In this document: piece by piece, positions 1 to 12,300 of the stretch
Layout of the letters: every line of letters starts with the position of its first letter
Position numbering within the stretch: the stretch's first letter is position 1
Assembly (NCBI GenBank): GCA_016584495.1
Contig: WAID01000001.1
Location: 2,542,001 to 2,606,000, forward strand
Length of the DNA stretch: 64,000 bases
DNA from: Celoporthe dispersa
Lineage: Eukaryota; Ascomycota; Sordariomycetes; Diaporthales; Cryphonectriaceae
Reading direction: 5' to 3'
Notes under the pieces: model-generated
Told to the model about the DNA's origin: nothing
The model's database searches: none
The model's input: the letters and a program-made list of their open reading frames with translations, nothing else
Made by a program: the position numbers and the translations under genes

Positions 1-1160
1 CGATACTTAAAAGAGGCAATCTTTCTGTTGGTAGAACCGTGATGAGTGGCGAAGCATTTTGGCTGCAGGCTCGCCCCTCACACTATGCTTGTCTAGGGCA
101 GAATCCTCATATGGATTTACGGAGCCGGAGCCCGCGGTAGTGATTGAATAGACCGAATTTCTCAAGACCGAGCTATGCAACAGATGGTCTGCATTATATC
201 ACAGGTGTAGCTTCGGATGAACTGCATCTCCGTACCTTGCGCTCGTTTCATCCCCGCCTCCGTTTTCCCTCTCTAAAAAGATCCATCTATGTTCCGACAA
301 GGTATCGGAAAGACCGATATATGAGGCACACCCCGAACTTCCAAACTTTCTCTGCATATTCATTAGTTCACATGAGCGTTTTATTTCTTATTTCTTCTTA
401 CCATGTTCACATGATATTCTTGCTGATAAAGTGGTCTTTACAAACCTCGTGTGCCGATGGTCTCGAGTTCTTGAGCTGTGGCCACTTACTCAGAACACTC
501 TTCAGATATTCACTGTGACTTTAGGTTTCTTAATTGTGAGAACAAAATCGATATTTAGTCGTATATCTTGAACCCGCGATATCAAATAGGATGTCCAAGG
601 TCAATGCATTTTCATAACGGAGTCCCTACCGTACTCTTGCTTGATAGATATCCTTCCAATACCTAGTTTCAGAAACACCCACGACACACATGGGATTGCT
701 GTTCTTAGGCTGATGCCTCTGAAGCTCAGCTTGTTGGCCATCCACTAGCGCTCCTAGCCAGCGTTCCCTCAACGTTGAAACGCATTGCCTGCTCTCCATT
801 ACGGACTATGCGTCAAGACGACATGAGAAGCGAAATATGTAGCACGAGAAAGATTGCTCGCAGCTGCGATGAGCAACAGCCTCAGGTTAAATACCTTGGT
901 AGCTTCGATCTCCTCGAATAGAGCACGTACACAGGCCTCCACAACTAGTTCATCGTATTGCGTGCGCCTGCCTCAGTAAGATGGGAAGCCTGGAAGCCGT
1001 TGTAGCTTCTGAAAGGACATCCTAATCAAGACTCCCCTAGGCAATTGCCGATAGTGTTTTACACCATCTCATTCTGCCCTTGCGTAGTCCTTCCTTGCCC
1101 TCCTCCCCTTTTTTTTTCTCTTTCTTTTTTGGGCCTTCCACCTGAGAATCCTCCGGCGCG
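1..1160. other. No supported gene
   Basis: I see no conserved coding signal here. One 124-codon open frame (144-518) starts at a non-ATG codon and has no recognisable motif. The pyrimidine-rich stretch at about 1080-1140 probably belongs to the 3' end of the zinc-finger gene that follows on the minus strand. Confidence 0.5.
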
Positions 1161-2391
1161 CTATGCCTCCAAAGGCTGCCACTGGTACTTGGGCATCATG
1201 GCCATCTTCTCTTCGGGACTGAACTCCGTATCGGCATATATCATGCGGCCCTTCTCCTTCTTCGACTTCTTCTCGGCGCCCTCTGCATGAGGGCAGCAGC
1301 TTCCGTAGGCGTCTTGGCGGGCTTGATGCCAGCCTCTGCCATACGGATGAGCTTGTCGATATCGTCGCCATGACGTGCTCCGCTGGCCACGAGCTCGTCC
1401 ACCGTCGAAGCGCCGCCAGCAGGATAGCCTGCCGGTGGGGTTTGGCCGGGATAGTAGTTTGCTGGATAGCCAGGTCGCTGGGGCAGGTTCGGCGCGGTCG
1501 GGAGGGAGGGAGGTCGGGCGGGGAGATTGGACGGAGGGTATTGATTGTAGCCGGCTGGAGGGGGGGCGCCGTTTGCTGGGTAATTCGGGTAGCCTGGCTG
1601 GCCATATGCCGAAGGTGGGTTGAAGGGAGAGTTCTGAGTTGTGTGAGCATGATGGCCGAGGATCTGGGTTGTGCTTGCACTCACGAATGTGCCTGGGCTG
1701 CCAGCCTGGCCGGGGCTTTGTGCACTGCCCGGCACGGCAACTGGAGGGCCATTGGTACCGGCCGATTTCATGGCGGCCTTCCTAGCCCTATATTCCGCAA
1801 ACCTCTTCTTCAAGTCCTCGGGTGCCTCGATCTTGATCTTCTTGGAGGGCCGGCCCTCACCGGGTGGGGGGTTGCCAGTAGCCTCAAACCGTTCTCTCTG
1901 GGCATCGAAATAGTTCTTGACGATGCGCTCCTCGTGTTGCTTCCTGACTTCTTCGGGCAGACCCTCCATCCCAAAGATCTCCACATCCAGCCCTTGGCGG
2001 TTGGGCAGGGCATTTTCGACTTGGGATAGCGATTCCTTGTGGACCTGGTTCATGTGCACGGAGAGACCTGCGCGTGATACCGTCAGCGAATAGTTGATCC
2101 TCAGGCGGTGGTGTGAGCTTGAGCGGCAGCGAAGAGTGCGACTTACCTCCGGCGGTGTTCAGTCTCCGGCCACATCGGTCGCACTTAAAATGCTTGGCCT
2201 TTTGGTGGGAGATGAGAAGCTTGAGATCCTCGAAATCACGCTCGCCTGTAGTGTTCTTTTGGTCAGCTGGAGCTAGATGCGCTGCTGCGCGCGGACAGGC
2301 AGGCGGCCGGTGGTGGGAGCTCACAGTAGTAACACCACGGTCGCTGGAGGAGCTCCTCGACATTGGGGTGACCGCGCTTCTTCTTGCCCAT
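1161..2391 (-). CDS. BuGZ/ZNF207-like C2H2 zinc-finger protein (frame break near the 3' end)
   Basis: Three exons, 2325-2391, 2147-2245 and 1161-2067, are joined by two 79-nt GT-AG introns. The protein opens MGKKKRG, followed by PWCYYC and then a KHFKCDRC finger that continues into HMNQVHKES. This paired-finger layout is that of animal BuGZ/ZNF207. The conserved EIFGMEGLPEE block follows, then a Pro/Tyr/Gly-rich low-complexity region, also as in BuGZ. BuGZ binds Bub3 and spindle microtubules in animals; the role in fungi is less clear. The reading frame is lost near 1285-1296. One extra base in the short C run on the coding strand restores a 357-residue protein ending in the tail KGRMIYADTEFSPEEK followed by PKYQWQP. 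As written, the frame instead runs into an Arg-rich tail ending at 1241. Nothing suggests an intron at the break. Confidence 0.85.
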
Positions 2392-3873
2392 CTTGTCGAT
2401 GATTCCGGTCGGCCGCAAACTCGCGATAGGACAGGAAGAGGTAAATGGCGGGTCGGACGCGTTGCGCGTGGCGATGGGAGCTGTAATCTGCGGCGGTGCT
2501 CGTCGCTGGTGGAAGGCTGGACGTCGAAAAGCCAAAAGGCGACGCAGGGCCTCTGGCTGGGCCTCGAGCCTGGACCTTAACCTTGCTGCAGGCGACGCAA
2601 ACGCGATAGATCTACGCTAGCCTGGACAGGAATAGCGGCAGGCGGCCCAGCAGGGCGGCACCGGGTCCTGCCTAAGGAAGTACAGTGATGACCCCTACTG
2701 ACCCCAGCACAGTGCTGAAGTCGGTGAGGTCATCTTGCTGTTTCTCTCTTTCTGTTTCTCAACTTTCCTTCCACCTCAGCTTTTGGTGTATTCAAGGGCC
2801 CAAATTCGAATCTCCGAGGTCTGAGAGACCTTTGTTGAACATCGTGAGCCGACGCTTCCTCGGAATTTCCTTTCTACCTCCTGTTTCACACTTGGTCTCA
2901 AAAGAAGACCCGTCATTCGCTGGCCCTCCGAGTTACGGTCTCCTTCTTCTACGGACCATCATTGTTCTTGACGTACATCCTGTAATTGTCAGGCTTGCTG
3001 TACCTTTCAGTCAGCGCATGCGCATACTTATTGTCTCATGAAGGACTCACACGATCACCCTGGCCATCAGCTCACTTGAACGGCAAACGCGAAGACTTGC
3101 CCCTTTGGGGAACTTTTTTAAGTTTCGGGCGGTGGAACGAGCATACCGTTTCTCATGACCTCGCTCTCGCTTTAGTCTCTGGGCCCAGCCGTTGTCTGCA
3201 GTTCTGGATTGGCATATGCAACACAAGCATCGACTGGACATCACAGCATGAACAAACTTTCCACCAGCGTGGATCTAATTATTTAGGGTTGCGTCTACAT
3301 AAAAATAGACAGCCTGGTCGAGCCTCATCTCATCTTCCCACTCGAGGTTGGCATCTTGGGTCTGTCTTCTACTCTCACTGAGTCTTTCATGATCTTCTTG
3401 GAGGCAGCCTACCCACAGCAAAGAAAGCCTACTGCATTGCTGTCACCTCATTTCCCTTTGGACATACAGTGGTTGTATAAATTCCTAGTCAGTCATTTAT
3501 TGTTTGCCTAGCGTCCTTGGTCACCCTTCTATTTGGACGCGTTGACGCGCCGGCAAACTGATACTACAACCACTCAGCCATCACAACTGATCATAACCTC
3601 TCAATATCCTCTTTTCACATGTGTGGATGCTTTCACTGGTTCTTCTTTTAAGTATCAGAACTAGGCAAAGCCATCACACCAGGATTCATCTGGTGATACT
3701 GCCGACGCTCACTGTTCTCCGGTGACAGTCCTCAAACACGCAATCAGCATCTTTAGACTCAAGCATAAAGACATCTGGAACAAGGCCACCATCCCAGAGC
3801 CCCTCTCACATTCTCCCTTGTGTCCCTCACAGCTGTCACGGTTCCTGTCACAGAGGAGGATTACATCGACATC
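2392..3873. other. Intergenic region between divergent genes
   Basis: This stretch carries the 5' flanks of the minus-strand zinc-finger gene and the plus-strand PX-associated gene. A 118-codon frame at 2685-3041 looks random. I see no RNA gene, repeat or mobile element. Confidence 0.5.
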
Positions 3874-6216
3874 ATGACCTCGGACTCGCATGGCTCCCTC
3901 ACTCCAGCCCAGCTGCGAGCCCTCTTCGACATACTCAACCACAACGAGACGTATCGGGAAGCTGAGAGCTTCAAGCATACCCATGCGATCAGGGAATATG
4001 GCTACCCATTCACTGAGGCTGAGACACTTCAGAGGCCTTCCTCTAGCCCGACATATCGCCCAAAGTCCTCATCCCCCCTGCTGCAGCTTCTCCTCACCAA
4101 ATGCATCCTGACGGTACCCGGGATGAGCGACCTGCCGCCTGAATTCTGGTCATACAACTTCCAGGGCATCATGGTCAGGCTCGCTGAAGCGAATCTTTCC
4201 GAATCATACGACAAAAGCGCGCTGGGGACTAGGAAGACCCTGGCGACCGGTGCGTCGGTCATCCACGAAGCTTTGACGAGGGGTTTGCTGGGCGGTGTAC
4301 CGAAAAGCGCCGACACGACCGGCCTGAAGGACAGGAGATATGATGTGAAACAGGCGTCCGAGCTGGACAGGGCATGGAACGACTGCATTCATGACTTGAT
4401 CCACGGCAACCTGGTCGATGGGCTGTTCGACCACTGCGCCAAGACGGCGGATCTCGAGGCACACTCTCCAGCCGTGTCAGCGGCTGTTGACTACGTGATA
4501 TTGCACCTCGCCTCCCTGATGCATCACGTCTTTGTGGTGTCCTCGGAAGGCCAGTACTTACTGAAACTGGTCGAGAGCGTCTTCAAGCTTGTCCCCTTCG
4601 GGAGCGTGAAAGCGGCGCTGAGGGTAGGGAACGCGGCGACGATGATGAACGCCATGGTGCGGCTTTTCCTGGTCAAGATGAGCGTCGGTGCAATGACGAA
4701 CTGGATCGGCCTGACAAGTGGAGCTGACGACGGAATGAATCTGCTGCAGAGGTAAGGGCTCGAAAGGATCAGTCAAGGAACCGCGTCACAGCTAACCTGC
4801 GTCTCTGACAGGATCATATCCTTGGTACTGCTCTGGGACGCGAGCGACTTCCGTAAACAAGCTGGCCAGATCGAGTCAGCCAAGGAGCGCCCGACCAAAG
4901 AACAGTTCGCCGCACTCAAGGAGCACATCAACATGCCCGCCGAGGCCCACCGAGCTATGCGTGAGATCAGCATGGCCCAGCAGAAATCCATCGTGGCCGT
5001 GATCCTCGAGGCTACTGACCCAGGAATCGCGGCCTCCCTCACCCAGTCACAACACACCCAGTGCCTGGAATGGCTCTCCGCAACGCTCTCGGCACGCGAT
5101 CGGGACGAAATGACCAGTGTCCTGTGTAAATCCAACCCCGACTGCTTTACCGCCGCAGTGCGTGGGGCCGTGGGCACGTACGAGCCCTTCATCAGGTCTA
5201 TCCATGAGACACTGGACCTGAGGGAGCACGTCACCTCCGTGGAGACATTCGTGTCGGATTTCATCGAGACGAGCAAACCCGAAAAGGTCAAGGGCGGGTG
5301 GCGGCTCAGGATGAACGGGAGGTCCAAGGAGGATGAAATCCGGCCCCCGTCGGTGGAGGACTACGTCGCCTTGCTCAGGCGAAATAAGCACCTGTTTTAC
5401 AACTACTGCCATGACTTTGCCAAGAACTGTACCGACCTGCGTGAGCGGTTCCGGGCCTGGGCACACACCGCCGTGGACGAGTTCAAACAGCCGCACGAGC
5501 CGGCCCGACCAGACGGGGCCGGGGCGATAAGCAACGAGCTAGAGAACTTCTATACCCAGCTTCCGCTGGAGACGCAACAGAAGGTCCTCACAGCCCTGAA
5601 CGCCCACGACTCCTACCTGTCGAAGCTCGACACGCTCTCCAGCCTGCGTATGCAGCGCGTGCTAGACCAGCTTGACCAGCAGCAACCCAACGGCGACGAA
5701 AAGGGCAAGGGTAGCCGGGCCACCAGCCGGGCAGCCAGCCGTGCGAGCAGCAAACCTTCCTCCAGAGCCGCTTCTCCGCGTCGAACACACCCGGGAGAAC
5801 CTAGCATGTCCGGACCGGGTGTGTACCTCATGCGCTGGGAGTCCCTCCTCGACGAGACCCTCATCACGCCCGCGGCGCCGAGCGGGCCCGTGCGGCATGG
5901 GGTAGACGTCAAGGGCCAGAAGGCCTGGGGGAAGACGGTGGCTGAGGACCTCCAGGACGGCTGGGACGCGGGCGCCATCGCCAGGGAGGAGGACAGGGTG
6001 GTGCCGCTGGCGCCGGACACGAAACTCGTGGTGGACGTGCTGGGTCAGCGGTTCAGGGACCTTGTCAATGACAAGATCGGTGATGTGATGCCTGCTGTTG
6101 GCGAGAATACCGGTAATGCAGCGACGTCTATGCAGGAGTCGGCGCTCGAGGTGGAGGGACCATGTAGTGGAATCCTCGGGGGCGGGGGCGACCTTTGGCG
6201 AGAGCCTTGGTCATGA
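3874..6216 (+). CDS. PX-associated (PXB/DUF3818-type) protein lacking a PX domain
   Basis: Two exons, 3874-4751 and 4812-6216, with a 60-nt intron (GTAAGG...ACAG), give 760 residues. I start at the first ATG in frame (MTSDSHGSLTPAQ); an upstream extension in this frame would need GTG. The N-terminal SLTPAQLRALFDIL helix and the SSPLLQLLLTKCILTVPG block followed by EFWSYNFQ resemble the PX-associated and DUF3818 regions that flank PX domains in fungal proteins such as yeast YPR097W. I cannot find a phosphoinositide-binding PX domain itself. Residues near 590-640 are Ser/Arg-rich (RATSRAASRASSKPSSRAAS) and probably disordered. A membrane-trafficking or lipid-associated role would fit the family but is inference. 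The family call is from memory of motifs and is moderately secure. Confidence 0.6.
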
Positions 6217-7671
6217 TGATTCATACAATTTGTGCATATCTCAACAGCCCACACAGGTCCCACGAGTGCCAAAGATCGAGGCTGTTGAGCGCATGTAGAG
6301 ATAGAAACAAAGCTTTATTTCTAACCACCAGTGTCTTGTGACTAGAGTATGACTTTCTCTACTGATAATCTTCAAGAGTCTCCTAAAGACCTGGGCAGAA
6401 AAGATCTTAGTTCTGGGTTCATCCTTTACAGAGTGTCGTTGGAGCCTCGGCTTGAGGCTCCGTACGAAACGTAGGCTGGGTCGTGGATCGTAGCAACGAA
6501 CAGATCGACCAATTTCCTCTCAACAAGGTAACAAATGGCAACAAGCTTGTTCGAGAAACAAAAAGAAACACACAGGCAGACAAGGTTGTTGTCAGGGTTT
6601 AGGCGCCCAGAACGAGGGGCCAGGAAAATGTACTAATGGCGTGTATGGCAAACTCGCTTTATTGTTTCGAAACGTCGCTTGCAGTCCTGCTGGCCCTGTT
6701 CATTTCCGGGATCCCTGGCGGGGCCGGCCTGACCTGAGGGACGCCGTCAGCTTCAGCATTCCGGAGAGTCTTTTGTGATTGTTTGTTGATGTACAGAGTC
6801 AATTTGCTTTTTGCAGACAATATAGAATTATTCTTGGAGGCTGAAGAGGTATTAGGCTCTTTGATTCAACCATTAGGCTGAGTGTGATTTTTTTTTCTAA
6901 TCAAGTGCCCAGCAGAGAAAACACAGCAGCCCCTCCAGGGGGCATCGCCGCCAAAAAGCATGAAAAGTCAGGAAATATCCCGATTGGTGCAATTTCCGCA
7001 ACCCACTTGGGGGCATCATAAAGCTCAGACGACGACGGCATTCCGGCCATCGTGAACCTGGGTATTGTTCCTCCCCTGACCGTTTTGTTCCGGAACAGAA
7101 CCACTTTCTCGCGCGCTTCCGTCCTGCCTTGGCGTCTGGTCCTGCATTATCAGGATGAATGCGGCGTCTTGCATGAAGCCATGCGAGAGGGGTGGGCATG
7201 CTTGTTAGGGGAGTACTGCAAGTGTTTTGCTCCTGTAATTAATCTGTGCCTTGCATCTTTGTGTCATTCATGGCTAGGGGGAGTGAGGCGGTGGGGTTTG
7301 GGTGAAGAAGGGGCCGCGGGATGAGGGTGAGGTCCTGAATATATATCGTGGAACTGCCCAGAGACCATTCCTTTTTCTTCTTCTTCTTGTTGCTGTTGCT
7401 TGCGTTTTCTGCCCCATCGACGACCACCCTCTTTCTTCTTCTCTCTCGCTTCTCTCGTTCGCTTCACTCATTTCCCATTCACTCTTTTTGGCTCTGGTTA
7501 GCTGACAACAAAGCCTCCCAACGCGGATTCTCATCAGAAGCATCCATTCATTTTTGTCACTTTTATCTTCTGTCCTCAAAAGACCAGTGGTCGTCTAGGA
7601 CTCACATCACGCAACCCGCCTTTCCCTCCTTCTCCCAAAAGAAAGAGAAAACACACATCCATCATTACAAA
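6217..7671. other. Intergenic region with the GH131 promoter
   Basis: It holds the 3' flank of the PX-associated gene and the promoter and leader of the glucanase gene. From about 7370 to 7500 the plus strand is strongly pyrimidine-rich, as is common around fungal transcription starts. The open frame that begins at 7348 upstream of the glucanase ATG encodes Phe/Leu/Ser low complexity and is not a credible N-terminus. Confidence 0.5.
7339..7346 (+). promoter_or_regulatory. TATA-like element upstream of the GH131 gene
   Basis: The 8-bp ATATATAT lies about 325 bp before the glucanase ATG and just before a CT-rich tract. It is the only TATA-like run in this flank. The long leader means the spacing to the start codon is not diagnostic. 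Confidence 0.35.
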
Positions 7672-8823
7672 ATGATCAAGCAGACCGCCCTCGCCGCTCT
7701 CGCAGCGCACCTCGTCCGCCTCGCCTCCGCAGGCACGACTGAGTGGTCCGGCAGCTTCAACGACATGACGGTGGCCACGCTGGAGGACTGGTCGTGGTCG
7801 AACGAGGTGGGCGAGTACCAGTGGTACATCTACGGCACGGGCAACACCAGCGACTATGTGGCCTTCGACGCCAGCTACGCCAACCCGGCCGACGGGTCGA
7901 GCACCAAGGGGGCCAAGATCACGCTGACCTCGACATCGTACTGGGAGGGCCAGACGATGCGCCGGACGGAGCTGATCCCCCAGGCCAGCGACACCAGCGC
8001 CATCGACTCGGGCACCCTGTACTACCACTTCTCGCTGATGCGTGAGGACACCAACGCGCCCTCGGTCGCCCGCGAGCACCAGATCGCCTTCTTCGAGTCC
8101 CACTTCACCGAGCTGCAGTATGGCCTGGCCAGCGGCGGCAGTGGTGACGGCGACACCACCCTGCGCTGGATGGCTAACTCGGCCGAGCAGTGGAATGTCA
8201 CCATGGAGGCCGGTGTGTGGCACAACTTTGCCTACGAGATTGACTTCTCTGGTGGCACGGTTGGCCTGTGGCACTCTACTGGTGGTGACGACCTGACCAA
8301 CGTCGTCTCCCCCGTCTCGGCCTCTGCCAGCTCCAATGGTGAGGACTGGCACGTTGGTGTTCTCGAGCTCCCCGTCACTGGCGTCTCGGACACCACCGAG
8401 GACCTGTACTTCTCTGGTGTCTATATCGAGAGCGGTGATATCACCACCACCTTCTCTGGCTCTTCTGGCTCCAGCGATACTTCTTCGTCTTCTTCGGCTG
8501 TCGCCTCTTCTTCTGTTGCTGCCACCAGCACCGCCGCGGCCTCTAGCAGCACCGTCGCCGTTGTCTCCAGCAGCAGTTCCGTCATCGAGTCGAGCAGCAC
8601 TAGTGCCGCTGTCGTCTCCAGCTCTGCCGCCGCCGTGGCTGCTACCTCCAGCTCTGCCGTTGCTGTCGCTTCCTCTGCCGCCGCCAGCTCTGCAGCCTCG
8701 ACCTCGACCGTGGTCGCCGCCGCCAGCAGCAGCTCTGCCGCCCCTGCCACCACCGCCCTCGCATCATCGGCATCTTCTTGCAAGCCTCGCACCAAGACTG
8801 TCTACGTTACCGCCTCTGCCTAA
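7672..8823 (+). CDS. Secreted GH131-type beta-glucanase with Ser-rich tail
   Basis: Single exon, 383 residues. The ATG at 7672 follows an A-rich Kozak context (ACAAAATG) and opens a signal peptide (MIKQTALAALAAHLVRLASA). The mature domain runs to about residue 255, with WSGSFND, GQTMRRTEL, YYHFSLMRED and REHQIAFFESHFTELQYG, which I associate with glycoside hydrolase family 131, enzymes acting on beta-1,3/1,4/1,6-glucans. After it come about 120 residues of Ser/Ala/Thr/Val low complexity, probably O-glycosylated, ending KPRTKTVYVTASA. There is no cellulose-binding module and no hydrophobic GPI tail. It probably acts outside the cell on plant or fungal wall glucan. Family assignment is by motif recall. 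Confidence 0.75.
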   Translation: MIKQTALAALAAHLVRLASAGTTEWSGSFNDMTVATLEDWSWSNEVGEYQWYIYGTGNTSDYVAFDASYANPADGSSTKGAKITLTSTSYWEGQTMRRTELIPQASDTSAIDSGTLYYHFSLMREDTNAPSVAREHQIAFFESHFTELQYGLASGGSGDGDTTLRWMANSAEQWNVTMEAGVWHNFAYEIDFSGGTVGLWHSTGGDDLTNVVSPVSASASSNGEDWHVGVLELPVTGVSDTTEDLYFSGVYIESGDITTTFSGSSGSSDTSSSSSAVASSSVAATSTAAASSSTVAVVSSSSSVIESSSTSAAVVSSSAAAVAATSSSAVAVASSAAASSAASTSTVVAAASSSSAAPATTALASSASSCKPRTKTVYVTASA

Positions 8824-9353
8824 AAGGTTGGCACCTCCTAGGATATGGACCAGGTCTCTGTGGGCTATTGTGAGGGGTTGGATTAGGTGTGTGGTCTTGA
8901 CTGTGGTATCAGGAGATGGGTGTTTTATCAATTCGCTTGTATATAACCTTGGTGTGCTTCGTGTCAATACTATACTTTTGGTCAAAAATTCATGGATCGG
9001 CCATTGTCCGCCTCCTTCAAGAAGAGTGTGTCTGGTGAATTCAAGGCGATCCGCCGTAGGACCCGCGGACCACTGCAATTCCTTTTGAAAAGTACCCAAG
9101 TGTTGTAGGAAGAGATGTTAAGGCAAAGATTAATTAGCTCTAGAGCTGATGTACAGGCTTCTGGATTGGCAGGTCTTCGTATCAAATGGGCATTCTCTTT
9201 CCCAAAGAACGCCACTAGCATCCTTATAGAACCACTCACCACTATGAGACAGTTCGCATGTTAAGTCTCTGACACCTGCTCCTTGCCGCTTGTGATCCAT
9301 GGCCTGCATGTCGGATAGGTCATAACAAATTGATTGAAAGGATGGATCGGTGA
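8824..9353. other. Convergent 3' flanks
   Basis: This lies between the 3' ends of the plus-strand GH131 gene and the minus-strand NLR-like gene. I see no gene or repeat. Confidence 0.5.
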
Positions 9354-12300
9354 TCATCGATTTATAGATCGGCCTTTACCAACAAGCTCAAAGTCCAGCG
9401 TGACGACTCCTGTCTCGTCCACCTTCATTGGAAAGTTGAGGTTCTGCGCCTGCGACGGATTGCACGAAAGGATCTGGTGATGACTCGTCCCCGCCGCGAA
9501 CATCTGCGTCAAGTCGACCTTTGTCGTGAAATCTTTGCCGAACCTGGGATGGCCTGGCTCGAGCGCGAAGTTTTCAATGATCATGTCCTGCTGCTCGTCC
9601 ACCGAGCCCGAGGTGAAAATCGGCTGCCGGCCTTCGCCGTCATAAGCCTCAAGCCAGGTGGTGAATCCCGGAAAGCGTGGATGGCACAGGCCGTGATAGT
9701 AGGAAAGGTCTGCGGGCAGGATCCTCTCGCACACCTGGTGGAAGTGCACCACCCAGTAGCTTGCGGCGTATGTCAGGAATATGGCCACCTTCTCCGTAGG
9801 TTGCCCGAGTGCGGCATCGTCGCATGGCTTGCCAAGCATGTAAAGATATGTCGCGCAGATCTCCAGAAGCGAAGCGTGGCAGCGCTCCAGAGAGAAGCTG
9901 TGCTGCCAGTCGGGCTCGGCTGCGCAGTCACTCTCCAGTGATGCAATCTTCGTGCCTTCGGTAAAGACAGAATCTGTTGTGGAAGGTCCATATTGCTCCG
10001 TGTCGGAATCTGAGAAATCCCACATCTCTCCGTCCGAGGAGTCGTCGTCGCTGAAGCCTGGCGAGATCTCGAACAAGCCCCTCGCGGAGGGTTGATCCAG
10101 GAGAAACTCTCTTGCTGTCTGATGGACTAGGTAGACTCTTCCCTGGATTATCCGGACAAAGTGCCCGCAGAGGGATTTAATGTGGTTCTCTGGCGGGTAT
10201 GCCAGCTCGTCCTCGACACTGTGGAACGTTCTCCTGCTTGGTTTAGGCCTGGATCTCGACACAGTGAAGGCGTCGAGGTCGGGTTTGATTGCCAAGGCAA
10301 TGTTAACCTCTTCGACGGTAAGCGGCCGCATCGCCGCGAGTATCAAACTCAACATCTTTCTGGCTTTCCGCTTGATGTTGGGTGTGTTGCCAGTCTTGGA
10401 ATCAAGCAGAGCCGTATAGATAGAGTGGACGCTTCGGCTACGGAGTATGGCCTTCATTTCCTTCCTTGAGGCTCCCTCGACTGCCTTGTCTTTGAGAAGC
10501 TGGATGATCAAGGCTGTCCATAAGAAAGTGCGGTCGGCCCGGCTGACGAGTTCTCCCTCGATTTCCACGAGGAAATCTTCGGGTATTCCTCTATCAGCCA
10601 GATCCTGCATGGCATCCTGAACCACCAGCTCGATGTCCTGGCTGATGGCGCCCGTCTCATCTTCGCCGCGGAGCCGCATCATGTTGTATCCAAGGACTTC
10701 GGCGGAAGCCGCTGTGCTCCTCGTCTTCAGTGCTTGCCTGTCAAACATCATTTGGATGGAATTATCTGGCCGACTGAGCACCAACATCTTCAGGCTCCGG
10801 GCTTCTGGCTCTCCAGCAGACGGTTTGAAGTACTCTGCCATCAGAGCCATCAGTTGCTTTCGAGAAGTTTCGTCACATTCGTCCAGGCCATCCAGCACAC
10901 AAATTGTGGCCGGTTTAGCCCCGTCGCTGTTGACTGTGCTTATGAGCATTCGCCACAGGGTGTCAATTCTCGTCAGCGTATTCCCTGGGATACTCAGTTG
11001 TTGGCGTGCGAGACTGGTGAGTTCTGGATGGGCCGAGTAGAGCTGATGCAGGAAAGCCGAAATGCCAATTACGGCATTGCTCTGCTCCATGCTGTCATCC
11101 TTGAAGAAGAAGTAACAGACATCGGTATCCGTTCCAGCGTTTCTCTTGAAGTGATCGATGAGAAAAGATGCCATCACAGACTTCCGCAGCCGGCATTCGC
11201 CGAATGCCATAGGAGCGAGCGGCGTGAGCTCTTCTCCCACGCCTCCATCTTTGGGTGTCCTAGGATCCATGAGCAGGTTCCCAAAACCGCGGTGGGGTTT
11301 CGAGCCTTGTGGGACTCATAGTTGGACGACAGCGCTGTCATAATCTCGCCGAGCCCGATCACGTTACCAGTAGTAACGGGAGAAGCTGTTACCTAGAGTA
11401 AGCATAGGATACCTCGGGTACCTCATATAGTACTCTGAGGCCATCTTGCCTACCTTTTTTCCCAATCAGTTGTAGGATATGCGACTCGACTGGAGCAAAC
11501 TTTGGGTCTTTGGGGCCGGTGTACCTGCATATGTCGCGGTGGTTCCCATCAATGGGAACCACAATCTCGCCTGGCCAGGCCAGGGTTGCAGAGTCCGGGT
11601 CTACCACCTGTCAAGAAGTTGGCATGCTCACAAGATCCTCTCAATAATATGGGGGAGGCAAGACACCTACTAGGCAGTTTAGCCAGTCCAGCTTCTCTGT
11701 CTCAGTGAAACTCACAATCTTCAGCCTGCGGCCGTGCTGAAGGAAGGACTTTGAGATCTGACTCAGCGTGTGAGACTTTCGTTCAAGGTCCTTGGTCAAT
11801 TGTGAGTTCGTATGGCTTCCCACGACTCCCGCTCTCAAGATCCTGCTGACGGTCGAGCCCCACGGGGCCAGCTCCGAGCCTCTGTGTGGGGTTCCAAAAA
11901 AGCAGATGCCGTGCACATGATCCAAAATGACATCTTTGTACCTGTGGTTCTCCGCCGCCCTGTTCAATGCCTGCTCGGGAAGGTCAGAACCATTTCACAC
12001 AAGATGGAGCCTTTGATGCGCGACAGCTCGCCTGCTTGACCACAATCCCACCCAGGCTATGACATATGAAAATGATGGAGCGCCTCGACTCTCCAGGATG
12101 CGCCCGTTTTGCCAGTAGGTGTTCGAGGAGCTGATCGGCGAACACGAAGACGTCGGAGGTCGACTTGCTGAACTGAACAGACGAGTTGTATGAGAATGAC
12201 ATGACCCTGACGGGCCTGATATTCTCAATCTTGGGTAACATGTCCTTCAGCCAGTTTATCGGGGTGCGATCATGAAGCATCGTGGTCCATGTCCCTTCAT

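Noticed and set aside
144..518. 124-codon plus-strand frame
   Set aside because: Non-ATG start, no motif and no splice-site support.
1285..1347. A short intron (GTATGG...GCAG) to explain the BuGZ frame change
   Set aside because: It would delete the coherent RMAEAGIKPAK segment and uses a poor donor; a one-base indel fits better.
7348..7671. Upstream in-frame extension of the GH131 gene
   Set aside because: It encodes Phe/Leu/Ser low complexity from a CT-rich leader; the signal peptide starts cleanly at 7672.
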